Below, in pieces: positions 8,449 to 17,015 of a stretch of 21,793 bases of DNA (the first letter of the stretch is position 1; each line of letters opens with the position of its first letter). Source of the DNA: Bacteroidales bacterium (lineage in GTDB: Bacteria > Bacteroidota > Bacteroidia > Bacteroidales > F082); the NCBI GenBank assembly GCA_023229245.1, contig JALNZU010000047.1:1-21793 (forward strand), written 5' to 3'. A model generated the notes under the pieces. It was not told where the DNA came from, did no database searches, and worked only from the letters and a program-made list of their open reading frames with translations. A program made the position numbers and the translations under genes.

Positions 8449-8865
8449 ATGAGCAATATCACATTTACCATGATCAAACCTGCGGCAGTTGCCGATGGTC
8501 ATACCGGAGCCATTTTAGCGATGATATCCGATGGTGGTTTTAAGATCAAAGCACTTCGTATGCTTCAACTCAGCCAAGCAGAAGCCGGAGCCTTTTATGC
8601 GGTACACCGCGAGCGACCTTTTTATACTGAACTGGTTGAATCAATGAGTTCCGGGCCTATAGTAGCTGCTATTTTAGAGAAAGAGGATGCAGTACAAGCG
8701 TATCGCGACTATATTGGTGCCACCAACCCGGCTGAGGCAAGAGAAGACTCCATCCGAAAATTATATGGTAAGTCAATAGGTGATAATGCAGTACATGGGT
8801 CGGACAGCGATGAGAACGCTATAATAGAATCGAATTTCTTCTTCAATACGATGGATAGGTTTTAA
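8449..8865 (+). CDS. ndk: Nucleoside diphosphate kinase
   Basis: Ndk transfers the gamma phosphate between nucleoside tri- and diphosphates through a phospho-histidine, balancing cytosolic NTP and dNTP pools. The 138 residues match the family. The N-terminal TMIKPAAVADGHTGAI carries the conserved lysine (K10). The active-site segment NAVHGSDS places the catalytic histidine at 116. SIRKLYG and the C-terminal E-x-x-FFF region are also conserved. The stop overlaps the stop of the convergent XRE regulator gene by 4 nt, so the two transcripts must overlap. Confidence 0.97.
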   Translation: MSNITFTMIKPAAVADGHTGAILAMISDGGFKIKALRMLQLSQAEAGAFYAVHRERPFYTELVESMSSGPIVAAILEKEDAVQAYRDYIGATNPAEAREDSIRKLYGKSIGDNAVHGSDSDENAIIESNFFFNTMDRF

Positions 8866-9362
8866 TCGGGCTGCATATTATACAGCTTGAAGGTTCCATC
8901 TGTATAAAAGAACACTATCCGCTCAGGCTGCTTATCTTCCGTAATTTTCTTTGAGAGTTCAGTAAGCGGTTTTGCAACAGCTTGTGATGGTGTTTCCATT
9001 ACCTCTTGCTTTTTAGCTTGAACAGGCTCTGAAACTGTTTCTAACTGTGCCACAGCTTCCTGGACTATTTCTGCCTTATTTTTTGACTCTTCTTCAAACA
9101 AACTCGTTTGCTGTGATGGCAATCGCTGTGTCCGTTGTGCTTCAAATCCTGTTTTAGGACCGCTGCCCAGAAGCAACCAATCCAAATTATATTCAGGGAA
9201 TGCTTCCTTGAATTTTACAATAAAATCCATGCTCGGATTATTTCTACCTCCCAAAATATGTGAAATACCTGAACGCTGAACTCCCATCAGCTCGGCCAAC
9301 TGAGTTGCCGTGACATTTTGAACTCGCATCACATGTTCTATCCTGTCTTTGATCTCTTTCAT
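8862..9362 (-). CDS. XRE-family HTH transcriptional regulator with long charged linker
   Basis: The 166-residue protein begins with a Cro/C1-type helix-turn-helix (about 5-60: TATQLAELMGVQRSGISHIL, GGRNNPSMDFIVKFKEAFP, LDWLLLG). A Gln/Glu/Lys-rich, probably disordered linker follows at about 70-140. The C-terminus is a short hydrophobic patch (ERIVFFYTDGTFKLYNM). Similar architectures recur in Bacteroidota, where the short C-terminal motif is conserved, but I know no established role. A perfect minus-strand TAnnTTTG element lies about 38 nt upstream, and palindromes containing GTTAC/GTAAC lie beyond it. Autoregulation is therefore plausible but unproven. It is convergent with and overlaps ndk. 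Confidence 0.9.
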   Translation of the reverse strand: MKEIKDRIEHVMRVQNVTATQLAELMGVQRSGISHILGGRNNPSMDFIVKFKEAFPEYNLDWLLLGSGPKTGFEAQRTQRLPSQQTSLFEEESKNKAEIVQEAVAQLETVSEPVQAKKQEVMETPSQAVAKPLTELSKKITEDKQPERIVFFYTDGTFKLYNMQPD

Positions 9363-9400
9363 TGCCTGTTGTATTAAAATGATCTTTTCAATCCGCTTTA

Positions 9401-9408
9401 CAAAGGTA
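9401..9408 (-). promoter_or_regulatory. -7 element TACCTTTG for the XRE regulator gene
   Basis: The minus strand reads TACCTTTG, a full TAnnTTTG match, 38 nt before the ATG at 9362. Confidence 0.5.
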
Positions 9409-9442
9409 ACAAGAATCAGATTACATTAATAACATTAGTTTA

Positions 9443-9456
9443 GTTACTTATGTAAC
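9443..9456. promoter_or_regulatory. Palindromic operator candidate GTTAC-TTAT-GTAAC
   Basis: A perfect 5-bp dyad in the 527-nt AT-rich interval between the XRE gene and the histidine kinase gene. A near copy, differing by one base, is at 9746-9759. The repeated dyad near an HTH-regulator gene suggests a binding site. Confidence 0.4.
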
Positions 9457-9690
9457 ACTACTTGCGAAGATTATTCTTTGAAGCAACAATTAATCATTTA
9501 CTTATTATTATATTGTTATACAATTAGTTATATATAATATAGCTTCCTGTTCAAATTTTTATCATAAAGTGTATAAACCTTCAATCTATAGTTTAGATAA
9601 ACCTAAATAATAACTGGATATCAACTAATTATGATACTATTTATTTTAATTTTACTAAAAACTAAAATTGTAAAAGGGTTTAGTGTGTTT

Positions 9691-9698
9691 TACATTTG
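9691..9698 (+). promoter_or_regulatory. Candidate upstream promoter for the TPR kinase gene (TTG-N20-TACATTTG)
   Basis: TACATTTG is a full -7 match with TTG at 9668-9670, 20 nt upstream. It would give a leader of nearly 190 nt containing the dyads at 9746 and 9804 and a further full -7 match at 9781-9788 (TACTTTTG). Confidence 0.4.
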
Positions 9699-9745
9699 TA
9701 GCATAATACTGTAACTCACTGAGTAATAGTTTAATTAAATTGTAT

Positions 9746-9759
9746 GTTACTTATGTATC
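9746..9759. promoter_or_regulatory. Second GTTACTTATGTA-type dyad
   Basis: GTTAC-TTAT-GTATC repeats the site at 9443-9456 with a single mismatch in the right arm. It lies between candidate promoters of the kinase gene. Confidence 0.35.
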
Positions 9760-9803
9760 ATTCCATAGTTTTCTTGGTGTTACTTTTGTATAACTGAAGT
9801 TAT

Positions 9804-9818
9804 TGTTAGTTACTAACA
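9804..9818. promoter_or_regulatory. Perfect dyad TGTTAG-TTA-CTAACA
   Basis: A 6-bp perfect dyad with a 3-nt spacer, 43 nt upstream of the proximal -7 element of the kinase gene. Its GTTA core is shared with the two dyads further upstream. Confidence 0.4.
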
Positions 9819-9860
9819 CATTTTAAAGAGATAGACGATCTTCATTTAGTTCCTTTGTCG

Positions 9861-9868
9861 TATTTTTG
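9861..9868 (+). promoter_or_regulatory. Proximal -7 element TATTTTTG for the TPR kinase operon
   Basis: A full TAnnTTTG match 21 nt upstream of the ATG at 9890. Its last three bases form an in-frame TTG that could be mistaken for a start codon; the promoter reading argues for the ATG. Confidence 0.55.
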
Positions 9869-9889
9869 GCTCATAAACCTCAAGCAACT

Positions 9890-11725
9890 ATGAAATTGCA
9901 TCCACTGATTCTGATCCCAGGTTTGGTGTGGATCATTAACATATGTACCTCCCCTGTCCTACTTAGTGCCGGGCTATCCGACAGTTTGCGTGAAAGCTGG
10001 GCTGATCTGCCGGATACGCTTTATGTCAAGTCTTTGTTAGATTATGCGTATAGGTCTTATCGCACCGATCCTGAAACTTCATTATCACTCACACAAGAAG
10101 CTATTGCCATGAGTGAGAAAGAAGGATTCAGCAAGCTGATGGCAAGAGGATATAGCCTGGCAGGTGTTTTACTCAAAAATAAAGGTGACTATTCTTCAGC
10201 CTTACAATACCATATCAATTCATTGCATATCAACGAAAGACTTCAAATCAAGGCTGCCTTAGCCTCCAACTACAACGATATTGGCATAGTGTATAAAAGT
10301 ATGGAGAACTATGAGAAAGCATTGGAAGCTTATTTACAGGCTAATACAATAGCTACCGAATTGGGTATGCAGAGAGGAATGGTGATGACCTTAAATAATA
10401 TAGGTACCATTTACGAAGCCCTGGACGACAACAGCAATTCGATACAATATTATCAGCAAGCTTATTCATTAGCCATTGAGTTTGACATCATGGATGCACA
10501 AGCTATAGTACTGAACAATCTTGGTGAGATACATGCCCAGATTGGCGAAGGGGAACAAGCCCGGGAATTTTTTCATAAAACCTTAGCTATAGATCAACAA
10601 ACAGGCGATAGGATAGGATCGGTTAGCTCACTGCTCAACATAGCTGCCACCTATATCTTTGAATCAAGATACGACAGTGCTTCAAAATATCTGCAACAAG
10701 CTCAAGACTTAGCTATCGAACTGAGAGCCACCCAATTGATGATACATGTATTGAAAAGCTATACTAGCATGTATGAAAAACAAGGCAATTATCAGAAAGC
10801 CTTTGAACATGCTTCCATTGCCCAGGCATACCAGGATTCATTGTTTAATGAGACTCAAGCGAAATTGTTAGCCGAGGCCGAAGCCAGATTTGAGGCGGGT
10901 AAAAAGGATAGGGAAATTGAGTTCCTTCGACAGGAGCAGTTTCTGAAAGAGGTAGAGATCAAGTCGCATAAAGCCGAACGCCTGGCGCTGATAAGCCTTA
11001 TCCTATTAGGTGCAATCAGCGGGTACTATCTTTATAGACGACATAAGAGCAAACAACAGCATCTGTTCAATCAGAAAATGATACGGCAAAAAGAAGAGTT
11101 TTTGAATACCATAGTCGAAACACAAGAACAGGAACGTAAACGGATCGCAAAAGATCTGCACGATGGCATAGGACAAATGCTCTCAGGGGTTAAGCTTGCC
11201 TTAGCAACTATAGAACAATCTGACGAACTGAGAAAAAAGAATAAACAAAAAATAGGTGAACTCAAAAATATTGTGGATGAAGCCTGTTCAGAAGTAAGGA
11301 CAATTTCGCATCAGATGATGCCCAGAGTGCTACAGGAAGACGGCCTGATAGCTGCAATAAGTGAAATGCTAGAAAAAGTTTTTCGACATACCAATGTAGA
11401 GTACCTCTTTGAACATCATAATATTACTCAACGATTTCAGGAAAATATAGAAATAGGATTATATAGGATATGTCAGGAACTGATCAACAATATCATCAAG
11501 CATTCCGATGCTACGAAGGTAACTGTACAGTTAATCAAAACAAAAAAGTTGCTCATACTGATAGTGGAAGATAACGGCAAAGGGATGGAGCCTGCCGGAT
11601 TAGACCGTCAGGGGATTGGATTGATGAATATCACCAGCCGGGTTGAGACCATACAAGGGGAGTTTAATTTGGAGCCCAGCCCTGAAAGCGGTACCTTAGC
11701 CACTATACGAATCCCAATAGAATAA
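9890..11725 (+). CDS. TPR-repeat sensor histidine kinase (NarX/HisKA_3 type)
   Basis: This 611-residue membrane kinase has a signal-like N-terminus (MKLHPLILIPGLVWIINI) and about six tetratricopeptide repeats (roughly 70-320; motifs such as ASNYNDIGIVYKSMENYEKALEAY). A coiled coil, one transmembrane helix (about 365-386), a HisKA_3 dimerisation helix and a HATPase_c domain follow. The phospho-accepting histidine is in RIAKDLHDGIGQ (H424). The N box is CQELINNIIKH (Asn533/534), the G1 box EDNGKGM (about 561) and the G2 region RQGIGLMNI. The TPRs lie before the membrane helix, so they probably sense on the periplasmic side or pair with another protein. The response-regulator gene starts 4 nt after the stop, making a two-component operon. 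An in-frame TTG at 9866 is rejected because it lies within the -7 element. Confidence 0.94.
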   Translation: MKLHPLILIPGLVWIINICTSPVLLSAGLSDSLRESWADLPDTLYVKSLLDYAYRSYRTDPETSLSLTQEAIAMSEKEGFSKLMARGYSLAGVLLKNKGDYSSALQYHINSLHINERLQIKAALASNYNDIGIVYKSMENYEKALEAYLQANTIATELGMQRGMVMTLNNIGTIYEALDDNSNSIQYYQQAYSLAIEFDIMDAQAIVLNNLGEIHAQIGEGEQAREFFHKTLAIDQQTGDRIGSVSSLLNIAATYIFESRYDSASKYLQQAQDLAIELRATQLMIHVLKSYTSMYEKQGNYQKAFEHASIAQAYQDSLFNETQAKLLAEAEARFEAGKKDREIEFLRQEQFLKEVEIKSHKAERLALISLILLGAISGYYLYRRHKSKQQHLFNQKMIRQKEEFLNTIVETQEQERKRIAKDLHDGIGQMLSGVKLALATIEQSDELRKKNKQKIGELKNIVDEACSEVRTISHQMMPRVLQEDGLIAAISEMLEKVFRHTNVEYLFEHHNITQRFQENIEIGLYRICQELINNIIKHSDATKVTVQLIKTKKLLILIVEDNGKGMEPAGLDRQGIGLMNITSRVETIQGEFNLEPSPESGTLATIRIPIE

Positions 11726-11729
11726 ACCC

Positions 11730-12377
11730 ATGATCAAAGTAACCATAGCTGACGATCACCAGTTGGTAGTTGACGGAATCAGCACATTGTTAGAAAACAG
11801 CAAGCTTGTCAAAGTAATAGATAAGGTGTATAACGGTGTTGAGCTGATTCGTTCGCTCTCCGTCCTTTTGCCCGACATAGTTTTGATGGATATTGACATG
11901 CCGGTAATGAACGGGATAGAAGCCATGCAGGAAATAAGAAAACGATTCCCTGAGCTGAAAGTCATCATACTGACAATGCACGAAGAACGGCAGCTCATCA
12001 AAAAGTTTGATGACTTAGGTGTAAAAGGCTTTATATTAAAAAACACGGACCATCACGAATTGATATTAGCTATCACACGGGTTGCCGAAGGCAAAAACTA
12101 CTACTCGGCTGCCCTCACATTAAATCTGCTGAGCAGCAGCAGGACCAATACCATGCATACCGGAAGTCTTGACAGCAAAAAAGCATTGCTCACCGACCGA
12201 GAAATAGAAATTCTGAAACTGATAGCTGAAGGACTTTCTAATAAAGAAATAGGCGAAAAGCTATTTATCAGCCATCGAACTGTTGATACCCATCGCACCA
12301 ATCTGATGAATAAATTGGAAGTTACTAACATAGCCGGACTGATACGATATGCCATCAAGCATGGCTTTGTGCACTAA
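11730..12377 (+). CDS. NarL/FixJ-family response regulator with LuxR-type HTH
   Basis: The 215-residue partner of the kinase has a receiver domain (about 1-118) with the acidic pair D8/D9, phospho-acceptor D54 in VLMDIDMPVMNG, T82 and K104 (KGFILK). A GerE/LuxR DNA-binding domain follows at about 152-210 (LTDREIEILKLIAEGLSN, KEIGEKLFISHRTVDTHR, NLMNKLEV). All catalytic residues are present, so phosphorelay from the adjacent kinase is expected. The 4-nt spacing implies translational coupling. The regulon is unknown. The gene converges on the DUF5686 gene, separated by 219 nt without an obvious terminator. Confidence 0.96.
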   Translation: MIKVTIADDHQLVVDGISTLLENSKLVKVIDKVYNGVELIRSLSVLLPDIVLMDIDMPVMNGIEAMQEIRKRFPELKVIILTMHEERQLIKKFDDLGVKGFILKNTDHHELILAITRVAEGKNYYSAALTLNLLSSSRTNTMHTGSLDSKKALLTDREIEILKLIAEGLSNKEIGEKLFISHRTVDTHRTNLMNKLEVTNIAGLIRYAIKHGFVH

Positions 12378-12596
12378 GCTTTACGATGAATCACGTATCA
12401 AAGCACGTTGTTTTCCTTATGTTTCAAGGTAAATTGAATAAATAGTTTTGTGCCATCTCTATTCATTGAGCTGCCGGCTTGGATGAAGTTTTACAGCTTT
12501 GAGGTTTATTGATCCACTGCCGGCAACTCTTTTAATCTCATACGATCAGGCAGTTGTGTCTATCTTACCTATCAAACAGCCTGGCTCAACAAGGCT
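12378..12596. other. Convergent intergenic interval, no gene seen
   Basis: The 219 nt lie between the ends of the response-regulator gene and the DUF5686 gene. Two TGCCGGC words occur about 50 nt apart. I see no strong hairpin with a T-run and no credible small frame. Confidence 0.5.
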
Positions 12597-15212
12597 TTAA
12601 AACTGTATGACACCTCCATCAATAGGAATTCCTAACCGCAATCCATAAGTGCTTAGCTTTCCTTTCTCGAAACCGGTAAACAGCTGCAGGTCTAACAACA
12701 AAAATAATTGCTGCAACCCATACCCTACTTCTATATATGGAGCATAGCCTTTGGCCGTATGGGCATGTATGAACACTGATTCACGCATCAGGCTTGACGC
12801 CAGAGCAGGAATGCGTTTCAACAGGATTCGGCTGTGGCTATGTTGAACGAATAGAGCCGCATAACTGCCTGCTATGCTTCGCTCGTAATGGCTCAGCCCG
12901 AAGAAGGTGGTCAGCACAGGCGATTGGTCTATCCATAACGGACGTACCTCCCATTGTTTGTAATGCTCAAAATACAAGCTACGGCTACTTGGAAAACCAC
13001 CTGCTACCACCTGATACCGAAGATTGCCATACAAACGGGATGATAGGGTTTGTGAGACAGCAAATTCAATCTGCTGAAAATCGGCTGTGCTGCTTAAAAT
13101 TCCTGTAACACCCTGCTTCCAACTCAAACTAAAGCTTGGGTACCGGCTGTACATCATTTCTTTCCTGCCCTGATGGATGCGGTAATAATGGCGTGGAGTC
13201 CAGGTTGTATGTAGCTGAAACACAAACGCATCATGATCGTCAAAAACTGTGGCATCATGTACAGTTACCATAGGTCTGTTAATGGTAAATTCTTTGTCAA
13301 ACGGGTTAAAGATCGCAAAAGTGGTAGTATTGTCTAAGGCTTTAGCACGGCTATAAGTCGTATGCAATGAGATACTCCAGCCATTTAGGATGTCAGTCTG
13401 AGCCATCAGATCAACAAATCGGTTTTCATAAAGCTTGAGATAGTTTTGATGCAGCAGCAAGCTAGCTACCGAGTTGATCAATCGCGACATTCCATTATCG
13501 GTATTATAGTCCTGACTGAGCTTTCCTGCCGACATTCGCAAAGCTGAACGAGTTAACGGATTGAAATCCCAGACTATATCTGCTTTCCCTGACCAGCTTT
13601 TGCGTCCAAAGGCATAGCCCAACTCTGCATCAGTCTGAATGCTACGGCTGTGTTTCAATCGCTTTTTCAGGCTGACCGACTGACTGTACACAAACCCATC
13701 AACTGTATTATATTCAAAAGACGGAAGACTAAGCAGCCCTGGATAAGTGATCGAAGTTTGATCGGTAAGTTTTTTAGCATATATCCCAAAAAGCATATCA
13801 TGTATCAGTGACCTTCTCTGATCGGCACTATCACTAGTGTGTTTCTCATCAAGCTTGAAGTTGGTTTGTTCTTCTCCCGTCAGCGGGATGGTACGATATG
13901 TAGCCCAGTATTCGGTACTACGCAAACGGGCGCTGTCGGATATTTCGTTCGTATGGGTCTTGATCTCTAAGGAAGTCTCCCTTGCGGGTAACCGAGTGGA
14001 TTTGTGAACCATTTTGTTCAGTTGACGCATCTCGCGATTCGTCAACGCATCTTTTTCGATCAATGACTCAATCTGAGTATCTTCTTCTGAATATATCTCA
14101 GTCTTAGTAGAAGAGCTAATTTGTCCTTGATCTACCGCTTCCCAACTGCCGGCATACTCCCTATCGAACAAAGAAAAATAAAACGCATGGTCCAAGTTTG
14201 GGTTGAGCTGTAAATCCGAATATTCTAAACCGGCCAAATAGGTCATCACCGCTTTGATACCCATGAAGCTCAGCTTGAGTGTATAATCATGGCTCACAGG
14301 CAGCCATACATGCGGCAGCACCGACTTATATATCTGTTTGAAATGAGCTGCAAAATGTGTTTGCTCTATCTGAAGATCAACCGAATAGAGCGACCAGCTT
14401 GCCTCACGTATGTATAAATAGCCTTTGTATAAGTCATGCCCTTTGCGTTTAGGGATCACCGCAATTTTATTGATGGTATAGCCGTCTTCAAAGAAACTTC
14501 CCTCAAGCTTAAACTTATACACCGCAAATGCATCGCGGCTTAAAGGTGAGATAATGCCATTGATATCGTTATACAAGCTGAGGGTGATAAACTGCATGGG
14601 AACGGCATCGTTTCCCAGACCAGCGCTTTGTGTAGCCAATACTGTGGTCTGCGTCGCCTGACCAGCCGAATAAGATACCTCCGAGATGGTCTCGGTAACA
14701 TACAGCTTGCCTTCTTCAATACCATCCTCTTTTAACTGCTTGCGCAACAAGGAAGGGATCTTCGTTGGTCTTCCGCTTCCTTTCAGATATACCTTTGCCT
14801 TATATTCTGCTATCTGATTTCGATAATACTGACTCATGCCTATCGCCTTGCGCATGATGTAATATGCCGGATCTTCGCCTGTGGCTGTGATGATCACCTC
14901 CGCCAGATTGTAATGCTGCACTGCCAACACTATATCGTATTGCAACCAGCTATCGGTGATATCCACACTATCTGTTATAGTCTGATACCCAAGATACTGC
15001 ACCTGAAACCCATATCGACCAGCAGGCAAAGCCAACTGAAACTCACCCTGACTATTAGCCGTTGTGCCACGCTTCAACACAGCTACATAAACCGAAGCAA
15101 AACTAACCGGACGACCATCCTGAGTACGTACATAACCGCGTATCCCCTGAGCAACCAATACATTGGAGCTTACTAAAACAATCAACACACTTAGATATAC
15201 TATTCGCTTCAT
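12597..15212 (-). CDS. DUF5686/carboxypeptidase-regulatory-like domain outer-membrane protein
   Basis: The 871-residue protein has a signal peptide (MKRIVYLSVLIVLVSSNVLVAQ). A carboxypeptidase D regulatory-like beta-sandwich spans about 22-100 (IRGYVRTQDGRPVSFASVYV, GTTANSQGEFQLALPAG, YQVQYLGY-type end, then LAEVIITATGEDPAYYIMRKAI). A long DUF5686-type region follows, and its last 400 residues show alternating beta-strand patterns of an outer-membrane barrel ending in IPIDGGVIQF. The N-terminal domain resembles that of TonB-dependent SusC-like proteins, but I see no plug or TonB box. The family is common in Bacteroidota envelopes and its function is not established. The gene stands alone, convergent with the two-component operon, and has no clear promoter consensus. 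Confidence 0.88.
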   Translation of the reverse strand: MKRIVYLSVLIVLVSSNVLVAQGIRGYVRTQDGRPVSFASVYVAVLKRGTTANSQGEFQLALPAGRYGFQVQYLGYQTITDSVDITDSWLQYDIVLAVQHYNLAEVIITATGEDPAYYIMRKAIGMSQYYRNQIAEYKAKVYLKGSGRPTKIPSLLRKQLKEDGIEEGKLYVTETISEVSYSAGQATQTTVLATQSAGLGNDAVPMQFITLSLYNDINGIISPLSRDAFAVYKFKLEGSFFEDGYTINKIAVIPKRKGHDLYKGYLYIREASWSLYSVDLQIEQTHFAAHFKQIYKSVLPHVWLPVSHDYTLKLSFMGIKAVMTYLAGLEYSDLQLNPNLDHAFYFSLFDREYAGSWEAVDQGQISSSTKTEIYSEEDTQIESLIEKDALTNREMRQLNKMVHKSTRLPARETSLEIKTHTNEISDSARLRSTEYWATYRTIPLTGEEQTNFKLDEKHTSDSADQRRSLIHDMLFGIYAKKLTDQTSITYPGLLSLPSFEYNTVDGFVYSQSVSLKKRLKHSRSIQTDAELGYAFGRKSWSGKADIVWDFNPLTRSALRMSAGKLSQDYNTDNGMSRLINSVASLLLHQNYLKLYENRFVDLMAQTDILNGWSISLHTTYSRAKALDNTTTFAIFNPFDKEFTINRPMVTVHDATVFDDHDAFVFQLHTTWTPRHYYRIHQGRKEMMYSRYPSFSLSWKQGVTGILSSTADFQQIEFAVSQTLSSRLYGNLRYQVVAGGFPSSRSLYFEHYKQWEVRPLWIDQSPVLTTFFGLSHYERSIAGSYAALFVQHSHSRILLKRIPALASSLMRESVFIHAHTAKGYAPYIEVGYGLQQLFLLLDLQLFTGFEKGKLSTYGLRLGIPIDGGVIQF

Positions 15213-15325
15213 GCCGGATATTAAATCAGCAATAATAAGGAAAAGAATAGAAGAATGCGATGAAACAAATGCGATTAACCGATAAAAAGATATTCTAGTA
15301 CGCTTATTCCTGAGCCAATTTATAA

Positions 15326-15394
15326 GGTGGTTGAGCCTGTCGAAACCACCTTATTCCAATTCCTACTCAGGTGGTTGAGCCTGCCGAAACCACC
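15326..15394. repeat. Two REP-like palindromic elements in 44-bp tandem spacing
   Basis: Copies at 15326-15350 and 15370-15394 each have 7-bp arms GGTGGTT and AACCACC around an 11-nt centre (GAGCCTGTCGA; T to C in the second). Starts are 44 bp apart. They lie just past the 3' end of the MFS gene, where they may act as transcription-end hairpins. The same unit recurs upstream of that gene and inside the CRISPR-distal repeats. Confidence 0.85.
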
Positions 15395-15434
15395 TGTCTA
15401 AAAACTATAAAAAAAACAACTGAGACCGGGAAAA

Positions 15435-16670
15435 TTAATCTTGTTCCAAATAATTCAAGTCAACATTAAAACTTTCTTTAAGCCTGCTTAAAGCAAAAAG
15501 AGCAATAATTGACAATCCAATAATCATAAAAAAGCCAGCAGTAATAATATCACTTTTTGTTATTATAATTTCAAATAGTAAAGTACTTGGAATTAAAGCT
15601 CCTCTTACAAAATTTGGTGCGGTCGTTGTAACAGTAGAACGCAAATTTGTCCCAAACTGCTCTGATGCTATGGTAACAAAAGTAGCCCAATAGCCAACCG
15701 AAAGACCCATAAAGAAAGCTAAAGAGTGGAATTTTGCAGGCGTAATACCAATACTATTTAAATAAATCGAGCTGCTCACTACTATTCCAATGATAAAAAT
15801 CATGACAGCCAGCCTTCTAGATTTTGATATTTGCGCGATCAATCCGGCAAAAATATCACCTATAGATATTCCTAAATAACAATACAGTATTCCTTTTCCT
15901 GCACTCAAAGTCTCAGGTGCATTTAAAGCCGTACCAAATTCAGGTGCCAGAGTGACAAAAATCCCAACTATAAACCAAATGGGAAGTCCAATTAAAAGAC
16001 AATAAAAATACCGTAAAAACCGTTCCTTTTTGGTGAAAAGCATACTGAGCTTACCTTTAGGAACATTTTGTTTCTCAGAGTGTATATACATGGACGATTC
16101 GAAAATCCCAAGGCGTAAAAACAGCAATAAAAACCCCATTATACCACCAACTATATAGGCTTTTCTCCACTCAAAATACTCGGCTACATAAAAAGCAGCC
16201 AATGCTCCTAAAACTCCTATAGAGGCTATTAACATGGTTCCATAGCCACGTTTGTTCTTATGCATGCTCTCGTTGACCAATGTTACACCAGCACCCAACT
16301 CGCCAGCCAAACCAATGCCGGCAACAAATCGTATGATGGCATAGCTATGTAGATCATATACAAATGCATTGGAAATATTCGCAATGGAATAGAGCAAGAT
16401 GGAACCAAACAGTACTTTTAATCTCCCATATTTATCACCAATAATTCCCCAAATCATACCGCCTATAAGCAGGCCACCCATCTGCATATTTAAGACATAC
16501 TCACCCCCGACCCGCATCTTTTCCAAAGGGACACCAAGACTTTGAAAGCTTTGTACCCTAACGATTGAGAACACCACTAAGTCGTAGATATCAACAAAAT
16601 AGCCTAAAGAAGCTACAAGAACAATAAGAAATACATTTCTCTCATGCCTGATTCCTTTTATTTTTTTCAT
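15435..16670 (-). CDS. MFS transporter, metabolite:proton symporter type
   Basis: The 411-residue integral membrane protein has about 12 hydrophobic segments in two six-helix halves with a charged central loop (HSEKQNVPKGKL, about 200-210). Motif-A-like GDKYGRLKVLFG follows helix 2 and RFVAGIGLAGELGAG lies in helix 4, features of the sugar/metabolite:H+ symporter branch. DIYDLVVFSIV in helix 1 also fits. Substrate cannot be told. I use the ATG at 16670. The frame extends to a TTG at 16679, but a full -7 element at 16693-16700 favours a short leader and the ATG. The gene is visibly more AT-rich than the genes to its left and is bracketed by identical REP-like tandem units, suggesting it arrived as a cassette. 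Confidence 0.9.
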   Translation of the reverse strand: MKKIKGIRHERNVFLIVLVASLGYFVDIYDLVVFSIVRVQSFQSLGVPLEKMRVGGEYVLNMQMGGLLIGGMIWGIIGDKYGRLKVLFGSILLYSIANISNAFVYDLHSYAIIRFVAGIGLAGELGAGVTLVNESMHKNKRGYGTMLIASIGVLGALAAFYVAEYFEWRKAYIVGGIMGFLLLFLRLGIFESSMYIHSEKQNVPKGKLSMLFTKKERFLRYFYCLLIGLPIWFIVGIFVTLAPEFGTALNAPETLSAGKGILYCYLGISIGDIFAGLIAQISKSRRLAVMIFIIGIVVSSSIYLNSIGITPAKFHSLAFFMGLSVGYWATFVTIASEQFGTNLRSTVTTTAPNFVRGALIPSTLLFEIIITKSDIITAGFFMIIGLSIIALFALSRLKESFNVDLNYLEQD

Positions 16671-16692
16671 TGCTTTCAACAGTTGTTGAAAA

Positions 16693-16700
16693 CAAAACTA
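16693..16700 (-). promoter_or_regulatory. -7 element TAGTTTTG for the MFS gene
   Basis: The minus strand reads TAGTTTTG, a full TAnnTTTG match, 22 nt before the ATG. A TTG lies 16 nt further upstream (complement of 16717-16719), close to -33 spacing. Confidence 0.55.
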
Positions 16701-16802
16701 AATGAAAAAAGAGTTTCAAGTCTTTTTTAAAATCATTTTTTCAAGAAATTTTTATCCCCATAGAATGATTAACAACCTCATCAGGATTTCACAAAACCAA
16801 CA

Positions 16803-16946
16803 GGTGGTTGAGCCTGTCGAAACCACCTTATTCTAACTCCTACATAGGTGGTTGAGCCTGTCGAAACCACCTTATTTTAATTCCTACTCAGGTGGTTGAG
16901 CCTGCCGAAACCACCTACTCAGGTGGTTGAGCCTGTCGAAACCACC
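16803..16946. repeat. Four REP-like palindromic elements, mostly in 44-bp tandem spacing
   Basis: Palindromes start at 16803, 16847, 16891 and 16922, all in the same orientation as the pair at 15326. The first three are exactly 44 bp apart, with a conserved TTATT..AA.TCCTAC linker; the last spacing is 31 bp. They separate the MFS promoter from the CRISPR leader. Confidence 0.88.
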
Positions 16947-16985
16947 TGATGTGAATAGAATCTTCAAAAAATATTCTGTACGAAA

Positions 16986-17015
16986 TTTGTAACACATAAA
17001 AAATTCGTACTTTTG
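16986..17015 (+). promoter_or_regulatory. CRISPR leader promoter (TTTG-N18-TACTTTTG)
   Basis: TTTG at 16986-16989 and TACTTTTG at 17008-17015 are separated by 18 nt, a complete match to the Bacteroidota primary-sigma consensus. Transcription would start near 17020 and run through an AT-rich leader of about 125 nt into the first repeat. This fixes the array as plus-strand transcribed and agrees with the degenerate last repeat being at the far end. Confidence 0.65.

Noticed and set aside
9866..9889. Upstream TTG start for the TPR histidine kinase
   Set aside because: The TTG is the end of a TATTTTTG promoter box; the ATG at 9890 starts a proper signal-like N-terminus.
11071..12358. Antisense frames within the kinase and response-regulator genes
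   Set aside because: Serine-rich shadow translations opposite well-conserved catalytic motifs.
12471..12530. Paired TGCCGGC words as a bidirectional terminator
   Set aside because: They are about 50 nt apart without further pairing or a T-run.
16671..16679. TTG start for the MFS transporter
   Set aside because: The ATG three codons in fits better with the -7 element at 16693-16700.
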